NCBI GenBank assembly: GCA_011526365.1
Contig: WTIO01000016.1
Coordinates: forward strand, 21,013-85,012
From: Flavobacteriales bacterium
Lineage (GTDB): Bacteria; Bacteroidota; Bacteroidia; Flavobacteriales; Flavobacteriaceae
Length of the DNA: 64,000 bases
Direction of reading: 5' to 3'
Of the stretch, positions 7,723-16,855 are shown piece by piece; the stretch's first letter is position 1, and every line of letters begins with the position of its first letter. The position numbers and the translations under genes were made by a program. The notes under the pieces were generated by a model. The model was not told the origin of the DNA and made no database searches. It was given only the letters and a program-made list of their open reading frames with translations.

Positions 7723-8340
7723 ATGAAGCTTGTTGAATTAGAAATAAAAGGAATATCCTATAGCGAAACCCAATCGGGTACCTATGCACTAATCCTCCAA
7801 GAAATTGAGGGGAATCGCAAATTGCCTATTGTTATTGGTGGATTTGAGGCACAGTCCATCGCTATTGCATTGGACGATGACATTAAGCCGGCACGTCCTT
7901 TGACACACGATTTATTCAAGTCGTTTGCAGAACATTTTGAAATCACTGTAAAACAAGTAATCATCCACAAACTGGTAGATGGAGTGTTTTATTCTAGTAT
8001 GATTTGCGAACACAACAAAATTGAAGAAATCATCGATGCCCGAACTTCAGATGCCGTAGCCATGGCCCTTCGTTTTGGTGCCCCCATATACTCTTATGAC
8101 ACCATTTTAAAACGCGCAGGATTCAACACCACAGTAAGTACTTCCAAAACACTAAGCACCGAAGACGAAAACTGGTCACAGGATTGGAAAAAAAGCCCTA
8201 CCACCCAAAATGAATTGCCCACCAGTTTAAAACGCATTTCTACCTCGAAGTTAAAATCGTTGCTTAAAAAGTTTGTAACCGCTGAAGATTATGAGAAAGC
8301 AGCTGTTATTCGTGATGAAATCACCAAACGTGAAGCCTAG
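7723..8340 (+). CDS. Bifunctional nuclease family protein (DUF151) with C-terminal UVR motif
   Basis: The first about 135 residues form a DUF151/bifunctional nuclease domain (LPIVIGGFEAQSIAIAL, RPLTHDLFKSF, DARTSDAVAMALRFGAPIY are the family hallmarks; members have been reported with RNase/DNase activity). A linker leads to a UvrB/UvrC-type motif at about 170-203 (LKKFVTAEDYEKAAVIRDEI), a protein-protein interaction helix pair. The 205-residue length and this fusion are usual in Bacteroidota. thyA follows 88 nt downstream on the same strand. Its cellular substrate is unknown. Confidence 0.88.
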   Translation: MKLVELEIKGISYSETQSGTYALILQEIEGNRKLPIVIGGFEAQSIAIALDDDIKPARPLTHDLFKSFAEHFEITVKQVIIHKLVDGVFYSSMICEHNKIEEIIDARTSDAVAMALRFGAPIYSYDTILKRAGFNTTVSTSKTLSTEDENWSQDWKKSPTTQNELPTSLKRISTSKLKSLLKKFVTAEDYEKAAVIRDEITKREA

Positions 8341-8428
8341 GTTGTTAATCTTTTTTTGAAAACTATTCCCTGAGATTTCTGCTTTGGAAGTGGAAGTGAT
8401 TTATTTTCGTTTATAGAAGATCAATTAC

Positions 8429-9253
8429 ATGAAACAATATTTGGATTTAATCCGTCATATTCAAGCGGAAGGTATAACAAAATCAGACCGAACTGGAACA
8501 GGAACCAAAAGTATTTTTGGGCATCAAATGCGCTTTGATCTTCAAGCGGGTTTCCCCTTGGTGACAACAAAAAAAATCCATTTAAAATCTGTGATTTATG
8601 AACTCCTTTGGTTTTTAAAGGGCGACACCAACATTAACTATTTGCAAGAAAACGGTGTGCGAATATGGAATGAATGGGCAGATGCCAATGGGGATCTTGG
8701 ACCCGTATATGGGCATCAATGGCGAAATTGGAACAGCGAAGGTATTGACCAGATTCAGAATGTTATTGATACACTAAAAACCAATCCTGACAGTAGGAGA
8801 ATGCTTGTTTCTGCCTGGAACCCAAGTGTGTTGCCAAATACCGCTGTTTCCTTTGCAGAAAATGTAGCTAACAATAAAGCAGCATTACCGCCCTGTCATG
8901 CCTTTTTTCAATTTTATGTGGCTGACAACAAACTCTCATGCCAACTGTATCAACGTAGTGCCGATGTATTTTTAGGCGTGCCCTTTAACATTGCCTCCTA
9001 TGCCCTACTTACGATGATGGTAGCACAGGTGAGTAGCTTTGCCCCTGGTGACTTTATACACACGCTTGGAGATGCACACATCTACAGCAACCATCAAGAA
9101 CAAATTGAAACACAATTGTCTCGCGACCCTAAGCCACTGTCGACCATGCACCTCAACCCTGAGATTAAAAATATTTTAGATTTTACTTTTGAGGATTTTA
9201 GGCTTGAGAATTACGACCCACACCCGCTGATTAAGGGAAAAGTTGCCGTTTAA
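8429..9253 (+). CDS. thyA: Thymidylate synthase
   Basis: ThyA methylates dUMP to dTMP using methylene-tetrahydrofolate. The 274-residue product has [30 protein letters not shown], the catalytic Cys in [13 protein letters not shown], and the nucleotide-binding [21 protein letters not shown] short insertion (about 10 residues, [10 protein letters not shown]) precedes the catalytic loop. The dihydrofolate it produces would be reduced by FolA encoded about 1.2 kb downstream. Its TAA overlaps the stop of the convergent aminotransferase gene in a shared TTAA. Confidence 0.96.
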   Translation: MKQYLDLIRHIQAEGITKSDRTGTGTKSIFGHQMRFDLQAGFPLVTTKKIHLKSVIYELLWFLKGDTNINYLQENGVRIWNEWADANGDLGPVYGHQWRNWNSEGIDQIQNVIDTLKTNPDSRRMLVSAWNPSVLPNTAVSFAENVANNKAALPPCHAFFQFYVADNKLSCQLYQRSADVFLGVPFNIASYALLTMMVAQVSSFAPGDFIHTLGDAHIYSNHQEQIETQLSRDPKPLSTMHLNPEIKNILDFTFEDFRLENYDPHPLIKGKVAV

Positions 9254-10269
9254 AGCAATTGCAATAATTGCTCAATTTCTTCCTCGGTATTGTAAAAATG
9301 CGCTGACAGTCGAATGCCCGTTCCACGATACGAGCAATGCACTCCTTTTTTCTGCAAATTAGCCACGTCCTCTTCGGTCCCCGAAATATTAAAAATTCCA
9401 GAGTGTGCTTTCCGTTGCAGCGTTAATGGCCATAAACGCCCACTAGCCTCCAAGCCCTTTTGCAATTGTGCATCCAGCGCGTGTTTTTGAATCATAAGTT
9501 GTTCAAAATCCCATTGTTGAAGTTGTTGCACTGCAAACGCAAGAGATGCCGCGCCCAAATAATCAAAATGGCCTACAAAAATACGTTCCCAAAGGACTGT
9601 AGGATCTAATTTAAAACGCTCAAAGAAGAATGCAGAACAATACAAATAACCCGAACTAAACCCCGCTAACAACCATTTGTAACCGCTTCCAACCAGGATA
9701 TCTATAGGACTGTTTTGGACATCAATGGCTTCAGTTCCTACCCACTGGGTGCCGTCTACTATAATTAAGAGTTCTGGATGTGCTTTTTTAATGGCTTCTA
9801 ATGCCTTCATATTAAACTTTAAGCCCGTAGTATAATTTACCATACTTATTACCAACACATCAAAATGTGCTTGACGGAGGGCTTCTTGAACCCGTGCTTC
9901 CACATCCACTGTTACTGGCACAGTCGTAACATTCAACTGTCGCTCTTCTAAAGCATTTAGTAGTGAAGGGTAATCCTCCTTTAGAGTAAGTACACGAGTT
10001 CCTTTAGGAAGGTACTCCAAACAATAGCGCACCCCTATAGAAAAATTATGCACCAAAAATGTTTGTGACAACGGAGCGTTTAAAAAGTCAGCTACTGTTT
10101 TTGTGGAGGCCTCTAATCGGGCTATGGCATTTCTTTTATAAGCGTCTGCTTCATTAAAAAACTCCTGTTCTAGAGATGCTCGGTAGTCCATCAACGGTTT
10201 TGACGCCAAACCAACATAAGCGGTATTAAAGTACAAAGCGCGATGAAGAAGGGGAAAAAGCTGCCGCAT
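9250..10269 (-). CDS. Aminotransferase class V-fold PLP-dependent enzyme
   Basis: A 339-residue fold-type I PLP enzyme of the cysteine desulfurase-like class V group. Visible are the N-terminal [11 protein letters not shown] substrate segment, the [17 protein letters not shown] region, [16 protein letters not shown] with the PLP-ring-contacting Asp, and [17 protein letters not shown] with the Schiff-base Lys. There is no obvious desulfurase loop Cys, so a transaminase, lyase or epimerase role is equally possible and I do not assign a substrate. It is convergent with thyA, sharing a 4-nt stop overlap, and divergent from folA. Confidence 0.8.
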   Translation of the reverse strand: MRQLFPLLHRALYFNTAYVGLASKPLMDYRASLEQEFFNEADAYKRNAIARLEASTKTVADFLNAPLSQTFLVHNFSIGVRYCLEYLPKGTRVLTLKEDYPSLLNALEERQLNVTTVPVTVDVEARVQEALRQAHFDVLVISMVNYTTGLKFNMKALEAIKKAHPELLIIVDGTQWVGTEAIDVQNSPIDILVGSGYKWLLAGFSSGYLYCSAFFFERFKLDPTVLWERIFVGHFDYLGAASLAFAVQQLQQWDFEQLMIQKHALDAQLQKGLEASGRLWPLTLQRKAHSGIFNISGTEEDVANLQKKGVHCSYRGTGIRLSAHFYNTEEEIEQLLQLL

Positions 10270-10297
10270 TTAAGGGATAAAAGTGTAAATTTGACCA

Positions 10298-10305
10298 CAA
10301 AAATA
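10298..10305 (-). promoter_or_regulatory. Promoter -7 element of the class V aminotransferase gene
   Basis: TATTTTTG on the minus strand matches TAnnTTTG exactly, 28 nt upstream of the start codon at 10269. A -33 element is not clear. Confidence 0.45.
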
Positions 10306-10433
10306 CCCCATTTCTCAAGCAAATAATACAAAAAAGAAAGAATTAACAAACTTAAAATTGATTCCCTCTTTTGACACCACAAGATCAAAACAAACACCTG
10401 CTGGAGGCTCAAGATGAATGGCCCTTAAGTGAA

Positions 10434-10949
10434 ATGAAAAAAACCGAAGAACACCCCAATATCACCATCATAGCAGCAGCGTCCACCAATAATGCGTTAG
10501 GAAAGGACAACGACCTTATTTGGCACATACGAGAAGACCTTTTACGCTTTAAGCAGCTTACCCAAAGCCATGCGATTATTATGGGACGCAAAACTTTTGA
10601 GTCCCTCCCAAAGGTATTGCCCAATAGGAAAAACATAATCATCACACGAAACCCTAACTACACTGCTGAAGGGGCATTTGTTTGTGATAGCTTAGAGGCT
10701 GCTTTAGCATTAGCAGAAGACGATCCACAGCCCTTTATAATTGGTGGGGGTGAAATTTATCGCCTGGGTATGGCAGTGGCCAACACCATTGAACTGACCC
10801 GTGTACACCAACATTTTGAAGCCGATACTTTTTTTCCAAAAATAGACACTGCACTTTGGGAAGAAACCCATCGTGAAGAAGTTCCCAAATCGGAAACCCA
10901 AACACTGGCCTACGCATTTATTACCTATAAAAGAAAAGAAAACTTATGA
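10434..10949 (+). CDS. folA: Dihydrofolate reductase
   Basis: FolA reduces dihydrofolate with NADPH. The 171-residue product has ITIIAAASTNNALGKDNDLIWHI (Asp27-equivalent substituted within the usual WH-x-x-EDL helix: HIREDLLRFKQLT), IIMGRKTFESLP for NADPH binding, and FIIGGGEIYRLGM. I chose the ATG at 10434 because an upstream in-frame start at 10371 adds 21 residues with no family resemblance. The stop overlaps the fabD start (ATGA). Proximity to thyA gives a dTMP/folate cluster, interrupted only by the aminotransferase on the other strand. Confidence 0.93.
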   Translation: MKKTEEHPNITIIAAASTNNALGKDNDLIWHIREDLLRFKQLTQSHAIIMGRKTFESLPKVLPNRKNIIITRNPNYTAEGAFVCDSLEAALALAEDDPQPFIIGGGEIYRLGMAVANTIELTRVHQHFEADTFFPKIDTALWEETHREEVPKSETQTLAYAFITYKRKENL

Positions 10950-11824
10950 CCGCTTACATTTTCCCTGGACAAGGATCACAATTTCCCGGTATGGGGCAAG
11001 ATTTGTATGAAAACTCTAGTCTTGCACGCGATCGCTTTGAACAAGCCAATGCTATTTTAGGGTTTAACATTACCAACATACTTTTCGAAGGCAGCAAAGA
11101 AGACCTCCAGCAAACAAGTGTGACTCAACCTGCGTTGTTTTTGCACGCCGTAATTTTAAGAGAAGTCATGGGAGATCAGTTTCAACCTGCTATGGTAGCA
11201 GGCCACTCCCTTGGAGAATTTTCTGCACTTACTGCAGCAGGAGCACTGAGCTTTGAAGACGGTTTGCGATTGGTTCGTGCTCGAGCAACTGCCATGCAAG
11301 AGGCTTGTGAACTTCAACCTGGGAGTATGACCGCAGTATTAGGCTTGGAAGATGCAGCAGTAGAAAAAATTTGCAGTCAGCACGAGGGTGTAGTAGCCGC
11401 AAACTTTAACTGCCCGGGACAGGTGGTTATTTCAGGAGAAAAAAAGGCCCTAGAAAATATTTCGGCTGCACTTGAGGTAGCTGGTGCCCGACGTGTAGTT
11501 CCCCTACCCGTGGGAGGTGCCTTTCACTCGCCACTAATGGAACCTGCGCGAGTTAGTTTGGCTGCTGCCATAGAAGCCACCACCTTTAGCACCCCCGTTT
11601 GCCAGGTATATCAAAATGTATCTGCACAAGCCGAGCAAGAAGCCCAAAAGATAAAAGCTCAACTCATTGCACAGCTTACCGGTGCTGTACGCTGGACACA
11701 AACAGTAGAACAAATGATTGCTGATGGCGCAAAAGAATTTATTGAAGTAGGTCCTGGGAAAGTACTCCAAGGATTGGTGCGAAAAATAAATCGTGAGGTG
11801 GCTGTTGGCAGTGCAGCGGTATAA
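10946..11824 (+). CDS. fabD: Malonyl-CoA:ACP transacylase
   Basis: FabD loads malonyl groups on acyl carrier protein for fatty-acid synthesis. The 292-residue product shows FPGQGSQFPGMGQDLYE at the start, the nucleophile motif GHSLGEFSAL, the malonyl-binding Arg in LVRARATAMQEA, and GAFHSPLMEPA with the catalytic His. The start overlaps the folA stop by four bases, indicating translational coupling with a folate gene rather than with other fab genes. The convergent amidohydrolase gene begins only 2 nt beyond its stop. Confidence 0.95.
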   Translation: MTAYIFPGQGSQFPGMGQDLYENSSLARDRFEQANAILGFNITNILFEGSKEDLQQTSVTQPALFLHAVILREVMGDQFQPAMVAGHSLGEFSALTAAGALSFEDGLRLVRARATAMQEACELQPGSMTAVLGLEDAAVEKICSQHEGVVAANFNCPGQVVISGEKKALENISAALEVAGARRVVPLPVGGAFHSPLMEPARVSLAAAIEATTFSTPVCQVYQNVSAQAEQEAQKIKAQLIAQLTGAVRWTQTVEQMIADGAKEFIEVGPGKVLQGLVRKINREVAVGSAAV

Positions 11825-11826
11825 GC

Positions 11827-13110
11827 TTATTCCTGCTTATACACTACTCCTGCTTTCATAACAAAACGAACAGTATTTAGGGTTGCAATATTTTCAATAG
11901 GATTTTCATCTACCGCAATAATATCGGCCTGAAAGTTGGGCTGCAACTGACCAATTTCGTTTTCTAAGTTTAAAATTTTGGCATTGGTAATAGTAGCACT
12001 CTGAAGGGCTTTCACTGGGGGTACCCCCGACTCCACCATATATTCAAACTCATGCGCGTTTTCTCCGTGAGGAAAAACCCCTGCGTCTGTTCCAAAGGCA
12101 ATGGGTACCCCTTTCCTATAGGCTTTAGCAAAGTTGGCCTGATGCTGTGGGCCAATTGCTAAGGCTTTTGGCACAACAATCTCTGGTAGGTAGCCCTTGA
12201 TTTTAGCCAATTTCGCCACGTGCTTTCCTGCTGAAATTGTAGGAACCAAATAGGTGTTTTTTTCAGCCATAAGCGCAATGGTACGGTCTTTTATGAGTGT
12301 TCCGTGTTCAATGGTGGTAACCCCTGCATACACTGCGCGATACATTCCCTCATCACCGTGGGCGTGAGCAGCCACGTGCATACCATAATCGTTAGCTGTT
12401 GCAACTATGGCTTGAATTTCTTCAATAGTAAATTGTGGATTCTGGCCGTTTTTCGTTACGCTTGTCACTCCTCCTGTGGCAGTAATTTTTATACAATCAG
12501 CACCATTTTTATAGCGTTGACGCACGGCTTTTTTAGCATCGTCAACAGAGTTGATGACGCCTTCTGCGGGACCGGGGTCCCCCATTAAACTTTTTCGTGA
12601 ACCATTAGTAGGATCGGCATGTCCTCCAGTAGTTCCAATGGCCTTTTCAGCGGTAATAATCCGAGGGCCAGGCACCTTGGCTGCGGCAATAGCATTACGC
12701 AAAGCTACATTTACCCCAGAGCCGCCCATATCGCGAACTGTAGTAAACCCTGCTAGTAGGGTTTTTTTTGCGTTTTGAGCCGCATCAAAAGCGGTATCGG
12801 CTTCATTGTCCACAAAGCGTTTGAGCAATCCCATTTTGCTGGTTTCCCCTTCAATATGAACGTGCATATCGATAAAACCTGGCAATACAGTCTTTGCACT
12901 CAAATCAATGAGTTGGGCGTTTGAAGGTGGAGCTACAAAGCCATTTTGAATGTCTACTATGCTAGTCCCTTCTACAATTAGCGTCTGCTTGGCTTTAAGT
13001 TTTCCTTTTTCTGCATCAAATATATGCCCACAATGCAAATAGGTTTGTTGTGCTTGCAATGGGAAAACAACACACATTACAACGAGTAAAAAATAGTGGG
13101 TGACTTTCAT
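11827..13110 (-). CDS. Exported metal-dependent amidohydrolase
   Basis: A 427-residue amidohydrolase-superfamily protein with an N-terminal signal peptide (hydrophobic LLVVMCVVFPLQAQ, cleavage likely after AQA-type residues near 20). The metal site is intact: HxH in GFIDMHVHIEG, the bridging-Lys region CIKITATGGV, His in HVAAHAHGDEGM and TTIEHGTL, and Asp in FGTDAGVFPHG. The closest families are imidazolonepropionase-like and Xaa-Pro dipeptidase-like amidohydrolases, so a periplasmic peptidase or amidase role is probable, with unknown substrate. It ends the DegT gene's transcript direction with a 5-nt gap, so the two may be cotranscribed. Confidence 0.85.
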   Translation of the reverse strand: MKVTHYFLLVVMCVVFPLQAQQTYLHCGHIFDAEKGKLKAKQTLIVEGTSIVDIQNGFVAPPSNAQLIDLSAKTVLPGFIDMHVHIEGETSKMGLLKRFVDNEADTAFDAAQNAKKTLLAGFTTVRDMGGSGVNVALRNAIAAAKVPGPRIITAEKAIGTTGGHADPTNGSRKSLMGDPGPAEGVINSVDDAKKAVRQRYKNGADCIKITATGGVTSVTKNGQNPQFTIEEIQAIVATANDYGMHVAAHAHGDEGMYRAVYAGVTTIEHGTLIKDRTIALMAEKNTYLVPTISAGKHVAKLAKIKGYLPEIVVPKALAIGPQHQANFAKAYRKGVPIAFGTDAGVFPHGENAHEFEYMVESGVPPVKALQSATITNAKILNLENEIGQLQPNFQADIIAVDENPIENIATLNTVRFVMKAGVVYKQE

Positions 13111-13115
13111 AATGA

Positions 13116-14249
13116 TTAAGAATTTATGGCATCCATAAGATGCGTGCAGATATAATCGATTTGTGCTGTACTTAGTTCGGTGTGCATAGGCAAAGAAATC
13201 ACTTCCTTGGTCATTTGTAGGGTAACAGGAAAATCTTCGGGGCGGTACCGTGGGTCTTTATACGCTTTTTGCGCATGGAGGGGAATGGGGTAATACACTC
13301 CGGTAGGGATATTCTTTTCTCCCATTTTTTTTACTACAGCATCCCGATCCGTATCCAGCAAACGCAGGGTATATTGGTGGTACACATGAGAATCGCAATC
13401 GCCCTCCCGGAAGGGGGTTACTATTTTTTGGTGACCACTTAGGCGGGCGTTGTATTGCAAGGCAGCTGCTTTTCGGGCTTCATTATAGCTGTCGAGATAC
13501 GAAAGTTTAACATCTAAAATGGCCGCTTGCATAGCGTCTAAGCGAGAATTTACCCCTACCACGTCGTGATGGTAACGTTGGTACATTCCGTGGTTGACAA
13601 TACCGCGTAGGGTGTGGGCCAAATCATCGTCGTTGGTAAATAGTGCTCCACCATCACCATAGGCCCCCAAATTTTTGGAAGGAAAAAAAGAAGTGGTTCC
13701 AACATGCCCTAAAGTCCCTGTTTTTTGCTTCCGTCCATCGGAAAAGGTGTAGGTAGCACCAATGCCTTGGGCATTGTCTTCTACAACAAATATTTTGTGT
13801 TCTTCTGCCAACTGTAGCAAGGCTTCCATGGGGGCAGCTTGCCCAAACAAATGCACAGGTATAATTGCTTTTGTTTTTGGTGTAATTGCACGTGCTACCG
13901 CATCAACAGCAATGTTAAATGTCTTGAGATCAATGTCCACTAAAACGGGAGTAAGACCCAATAGGGCAATCACTTCTGCTGTGGCAGCAAAGGTAAAATC
14001 GGCAGTAATCACTTCGTCCCCCGGCTGAAGGCCTAAACCCATAAGGGCTACTTGTAGGGCATCGGTACCATTAGCGCAAGGAATAACGTGTTTTACGTCT
14101 AAATAATTTTCTAAGTGGTGTTGAAAACGCTGCACTGCAGGACCGTTGATGAAAGCGGTGCTTTGCAGCACTTCTTGAAGCGCCGTTTGTACCTGATTGT
14201 CTATTTTTTCATATTGACCCTTGAGGTCAACCATTCTGATGGGTTCCAT
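13116..14249 (-). CDS. DegT/DnrJ/EryC1/StrS family sugar aminotransferase
   Basis: A 377-residue PLP enzyme of the family that transaminates keto-sugar nucleotides for surface polysaccharides. Seen: MVDLKGQYEKI and STAFINGPAVQRFQ at the start, CANGTDALQVALMGLGL, VVEDNAQGIGATY with the PLP-contacting Asp, FFPSKNLGAYGDGGAL with the Schiff-base Lys, and VNSRLDAMQAAIL. In Flavobacteriia such genes usually serve O-antigen or capsule synthesis; here the two Stealth genes just downstream of its promoter side support a surface-glycan setting. The exact sugar cannot be read. A perfect TAAATTTG -7 element precedes the start. Confidence 0.9.
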   Translation of the reverse strand: MEPIRMVDLKGQYEKIDNQVQTALQEVLQSTAFINGPAVQRFQHHLENYLDVKHVIPCANGTDALQVALMGLGLQPGDEVITADFTFAATAEVIALLGLTPVLVDIDLKTFNIAVDAVARAITPKTKAIIPVHLFGQAAPMEALLQLAEEHKIFVVEDNAQGIGATYTFSDGRKQKTGTLGHVGTTSFFPSKNLGAYGDGGALFTNDDDLAHTLRGIVNHGMYQRYHHDVVGVNSRLDAMQAAILDVKLSYLDSYNEARKAAALQYNARLSGHQKIVTPFREGDCDSHVYHQYTLRLLDTDRDAVVKKMGEKNIPTGVYYPIPLHAQKAYKDPRYRPEDFPVTLQMTKEVISLPMHTELSTAQIDYICTHLMDAINS

Positions 14250-14260
14250 AGCAAAAAGCC

Positions 14261-14268
14261 CAAATTTA
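14261..14268 (-). promoter_or_regulatory. Promoter -7 element of the DegT-family gene
   Basis: TAAATTTG on the minus strand fits TAnnTTTG exactly and lies 11 nt upstream of the ATG at 14249, implying a very short leader. Confidence 0.5.
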
Positions 14269-14432
14269 AAAATTCCCTGCGTAGTTTATATCCTCTTAAT
14301 GAAAAAAGAATTTCCCATACCCGCTATACCACTCTTCTGATTGTAGGTGCTTCCCCTAGGGAAATAAAAAACCCGCTGTAGATCAACACTAGTTTTGTTC
14401 ACTATTAATTCGTTATTTTGCGCACGAACTTA

Positions 14433-14483
14433 AAAACCCTTAATGCCTTGGGGCAGTGTTGTTCCCCATTTTCAAAGGGTTTT
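14433..14483 (+). other. Two-tier stem-loop in the leader of the first Stealth gene
   Basis: An outer perfect 9-bp stem AAAACCCTT/AAGGGTTTT (14433-14441, 14475-14483) encloses an inner GGGG/CCCC stem (14450-14453, 14464-14467). It lies just after promoter-like elements (TTTTG near 14392, TATTTTG near 14414-14420) and about 90 nt before the Stealth ATG. The rest of the 323-bp gap (14250-14572) shows no gene. It could be an attenuator, a small RNA or a protein-binding site; only the pairing is observed. Confidence 0.45.
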
Positions 14484-14572
14484 ATGTAAAAGTTCAAAAA
14501 CTAATGCGGCTAGTGTTTTTCTTTTTAGCATTTGGTTACTAAGAATAGTACAGCAAATAAATTGTAGTTTTT

Positions 14573-15493
14573 ATGGATATGAATATTGACTTGGTGTATA
14601 TGTGGGTGGACGGCAGTGACCCCAAATGGCTGCAAAAAAAGCAGCAGTATATTAACCAAAAAATAAATACTACAGGGCGTTTTCAAGATAATAGCGAGTT
14701 AAAATACTCCCTGCGTTCCATTGACAAGCACATTCCTTGGATCCGAAAAATATTCATTGTCACAGACAATCAGGTACCAAAATTTTTAGACACCAAACAT
14801 CCAAAAATTGTAATTGTAGACCATACTGAAATTATTCCTAAGGAATATCTCCCCTCCTTCAACTCTAGTGTCATTGAACATTTTATTCACAATATCCCCA
14901 ATTTGTCCGAACACTTTCTTTTTTCCAACGATGATATGTTTCTAAATGCCGATGTTGCTCCCGATTTCTTTTTTCAAAACGGCTTGCCCATAATGAGAAT
15001 GTTACATGACCCCATCATTCGGGAAAAACTTTTTATGAAGCGGTTGTTGAACCTAAAAATAAACACCTACCGACTGGCCATTGAAAATGCGTACAAATTG
15101 TTTCAAAAAAAGTTTAACATCTTTTATCCGGTGAAAGAACATCACAATATTCATGCATTTTTAAAAAGCGATTATAAAGTCGTTATGGACGAGGTGTTTA
15201 AAAAAGAATTGAAACATATGTATGCCAATCGTTTTCGGCATAGGTCTGATATACACAGAATTCTGGTAAACTATTATGCAATAAAAAATAATACTGGAAT
15301 CCTAAAAAACCCCGACCGCTACGAATCCTGTCGTTTACGCGTGCAACAAACCAACTACCAAAAGTATATAGACAAATACAACCCTAAAATGTTTTGTTTA
15401 AACGACACCGAGCATGCTACTGATGACCACAGAGCACACATAGAACCCTTTTTAAAGCAGCTGTTTCCCCAAAAAGCGTCGTTTGAAAAGTAG
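14573..15493 (+). CDS. Stealth family protein (capsule-type sugar-phosphate transferase)
   Basis: A 306-residue protein with the conserved regions of the Stealth family, whose characterised members transfer hexose-1-phosphate in capsular polysaccharide synthesis. CR1 is IDLVYMWVDGSDPKW near residues 5-19; CR2 covers YSLRSIDKHIPWIRKIFIVTD through EYLPSFNSSVIE and FLFSNDDMFL; a CR3-like HHNIHAF segment follows; CR4 is CLNDTEH near the C-terminus. There is no signal peptide or membrane span, so it is a cytosolic transferase. A second family member is encoded convergently 18 nt away and both end in the similar P-x-K-x-SFE tail. An alternative start lies two codons downstream. Confidence 0.88.
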   Translation: MDMNIDLVYMWVDGSDPKWLQKKQQYINQKINTTGRFQDNSELKYSLRSIDKHIPWIRKIFIVTDNQVPKFLDTKHPKIVIVDHTEIIPKEYLPSFNSSVIEHFIHNIPNLSEHFLFSNDDMFLNADVAPDFFFQNGLPIMRMLHDPIIREKLFMKRLLNLKINTYRLAIENAYKLFQKKFNIFYPVKEHHNIHAFLKSDYKVVMDEVFKKELKHMYANRFRHRSDIHRILVNYYAIKNNTGILKNPDRYESCRLRVQQTNYQKYIDKYNPKMFCLNDTEHATDDHRAHIEPFLKQLFPQKASFEK

Positions 15494-15511
15494 TTAAAGT
15501 AGTTGGCGTAC

Positions 15512-16504
15512 TTACACTTCAAAAGAAGATTTTTCTGGTAAAATCGTTTCAAAAGCAGCGCTTATGCTTTCCATCGTTTGCTGGTAATTCCGGATGTGAA
15601 TGTTGTCGTTTAAACACACCAAACTATAGGATTGCTCACGTACTGCCTGGATTGCTTTTTTAGACTTTATCATTAGCGGAAACATTTTTGTGTCCTGATA
15701 GGTGTTGTAGGGCAAAAAATTTGAGCTACAAATTTGCCAGGTCCTAAAAAGTTCTGGGGTGTAATCATCGTCACTTCGAAACCTGTGCTTTGACATGCCC
15801 TCCAATTCTTCACCAAACTGTTCCCATACGGCTTCAAAAGTTTGTTTTAAAAATGGTTGGGCGTTGTGAGGCGTCCGCAGGGTTACAAACTTATTGTAGT
15901 ATTTGAGCAAATGGTTTAATCGCCCCCTACTGCCGTAGGACGGATCAAACCATTTCCAGCCATCCCTTTTAAACACCTCTTTTTTATCAAAGTGCTGGTT
16001 GATCAACCGAATGTTGTTTTTAAGCATTTTTTCAAACTGTGACACCCCAGTATTCATGCGAAAAGCAGCAATATCTTTGGGCAAGCCTTTTTCAAAAAAA
16101 CGCGTGGGTGCTAGCTTGTTTATAATAAAGAAATCATCATTAAAATACACAAACTGCTCAGATAAGCCCGGAATTTTGTGCATGTAGATTTCTATTAGGT
16201 TAGAATTAAAAACAGGGAGATACTGTTTGGGAATATAATCGCTATGGCTTACCATATTGAGCTTTGGATGTTTGTTATTGAGCCAATTGGGCTTTTGCCC
16301 CGAAGTGACAAAATGAATTTTCCTAACCCAGGGCACAAAGGTGTCTACGCCGCGAAACCAGTATTTTAAAAATCCATAATCGCGAAAGCGCGCTTCGGAC
16401 AATGCGTTTACGCTGTTGTCAATTTTTCCAGAAAATTTAAAGAATTCTGCTTTCCATTTAGGATCATCCATATCCACCCAGGTAACCACAAAGTCTATTT
16501 CCAT
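15512..16504 (-). CDS. Stealth family protein (second copy, convergent)
   Basis: A 330-residue Stealth protein with CR1 IDFVVTWVDMDDPKW near residues 3-17, RFRDYGFLKYWFRGVDTFVPWVRKIHFVTSGQ as CR2, FVYFNDDFFI, HRFRSDDDYTPELFR, and CLNDNIH as CR4. It is clearly related to, but strongly diverged from, the neighbour at 14573-15493, so an old duplication or separate acquisition is likely. The convergent arrangement means the genes are on separate transcripts. The arginine-containing RFRDYGFLKYWFRG segment is typical of the family branch that includes eukaryotic GNPT and bacterial capsule enzymes. Confidence 0.88.
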   Translation of the reverse strand: MEIDFVVTWVDMDDPKWKAEFFKFSGKIDNSVNALSEARFRDYGFLKYWFRGVDTFVPWVRKIHFVTSGQKPNWLNNKHPKLNMVSHSDYIPKQYLPVFNSNLIEIYMHKIPGLSEQFVYFNDDFFIINKLAPTRFFEKGLPKDIAAFRMNTGVSQFEKMLKNNIRLINQHFDKKEVFKRDGWKWFDPSYGSRGRLNHLLKYYNKFVTLRTPHNAQPFLKQTFEAVWEQFGEELEGMSKHRFRSDDDYTPELFRTWQICSSNFLPYNTYQDTKMFPLMIKSKKAIQAVREQSYSLVCLNDNIHIRNYQQTMESISAAFETILPEKSSFEV

Positions 16505-16855
16505 ACGTCAGTAACTGTTTAGTACACCGCGCCAAAAATTAATAAACCAATTTAGTTGCAATGCATCTAGGAAGAAACCCTCAGTATGGCAAATGATTCA
16601 TCAATTATGTGCTCACCTAAAGATAGGTATTAAGGAATTTACAACTACTAACATAGCCTAATTATATTTTGTTAAAGCGTGTAACTGACACCCAAAAACA
16701 AAGCATACCCTCATATAAGAAAAACGCTAACTCGTCCATTAAGTTAGCGCGCTAACACCCCATAACGACAATTCCACTGTTATTTTCAGTGGGGGATACG
16801 ATTTTTTAAGTAATTGCTTTTGATTTTCCTACATTTGCTGTAATTGCTCATTAAC
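16505..16855. other. Intergenic region with palindromes upstream of the alkaline phosphatase gene
   Basis: No gene seen in about 350 bp. It contains CGCTAAC (16727-16733) pairing with GTTAGCG (16745-16751), a perfect 14-bp palindrome GTTAGCGCGCTAAC (16745-16758), and a hairpin CCACTG/CAGTGG (16776-16781, 16789-16794), then the alkaline phosphatase promoter. The palindrome could be a regulator site. Confidence 0.45.
16830..16837 (+). promoter_or_regulatory. Promoter -7 element of the alkaline phosphatase gene
   Basis: TACATTTG followed by C fits TAnnTTTG exactly, 18 nt upstream of the ATG at 16856; the -33 element is unclear among the T-rich sequence. Confidence 0.55.
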
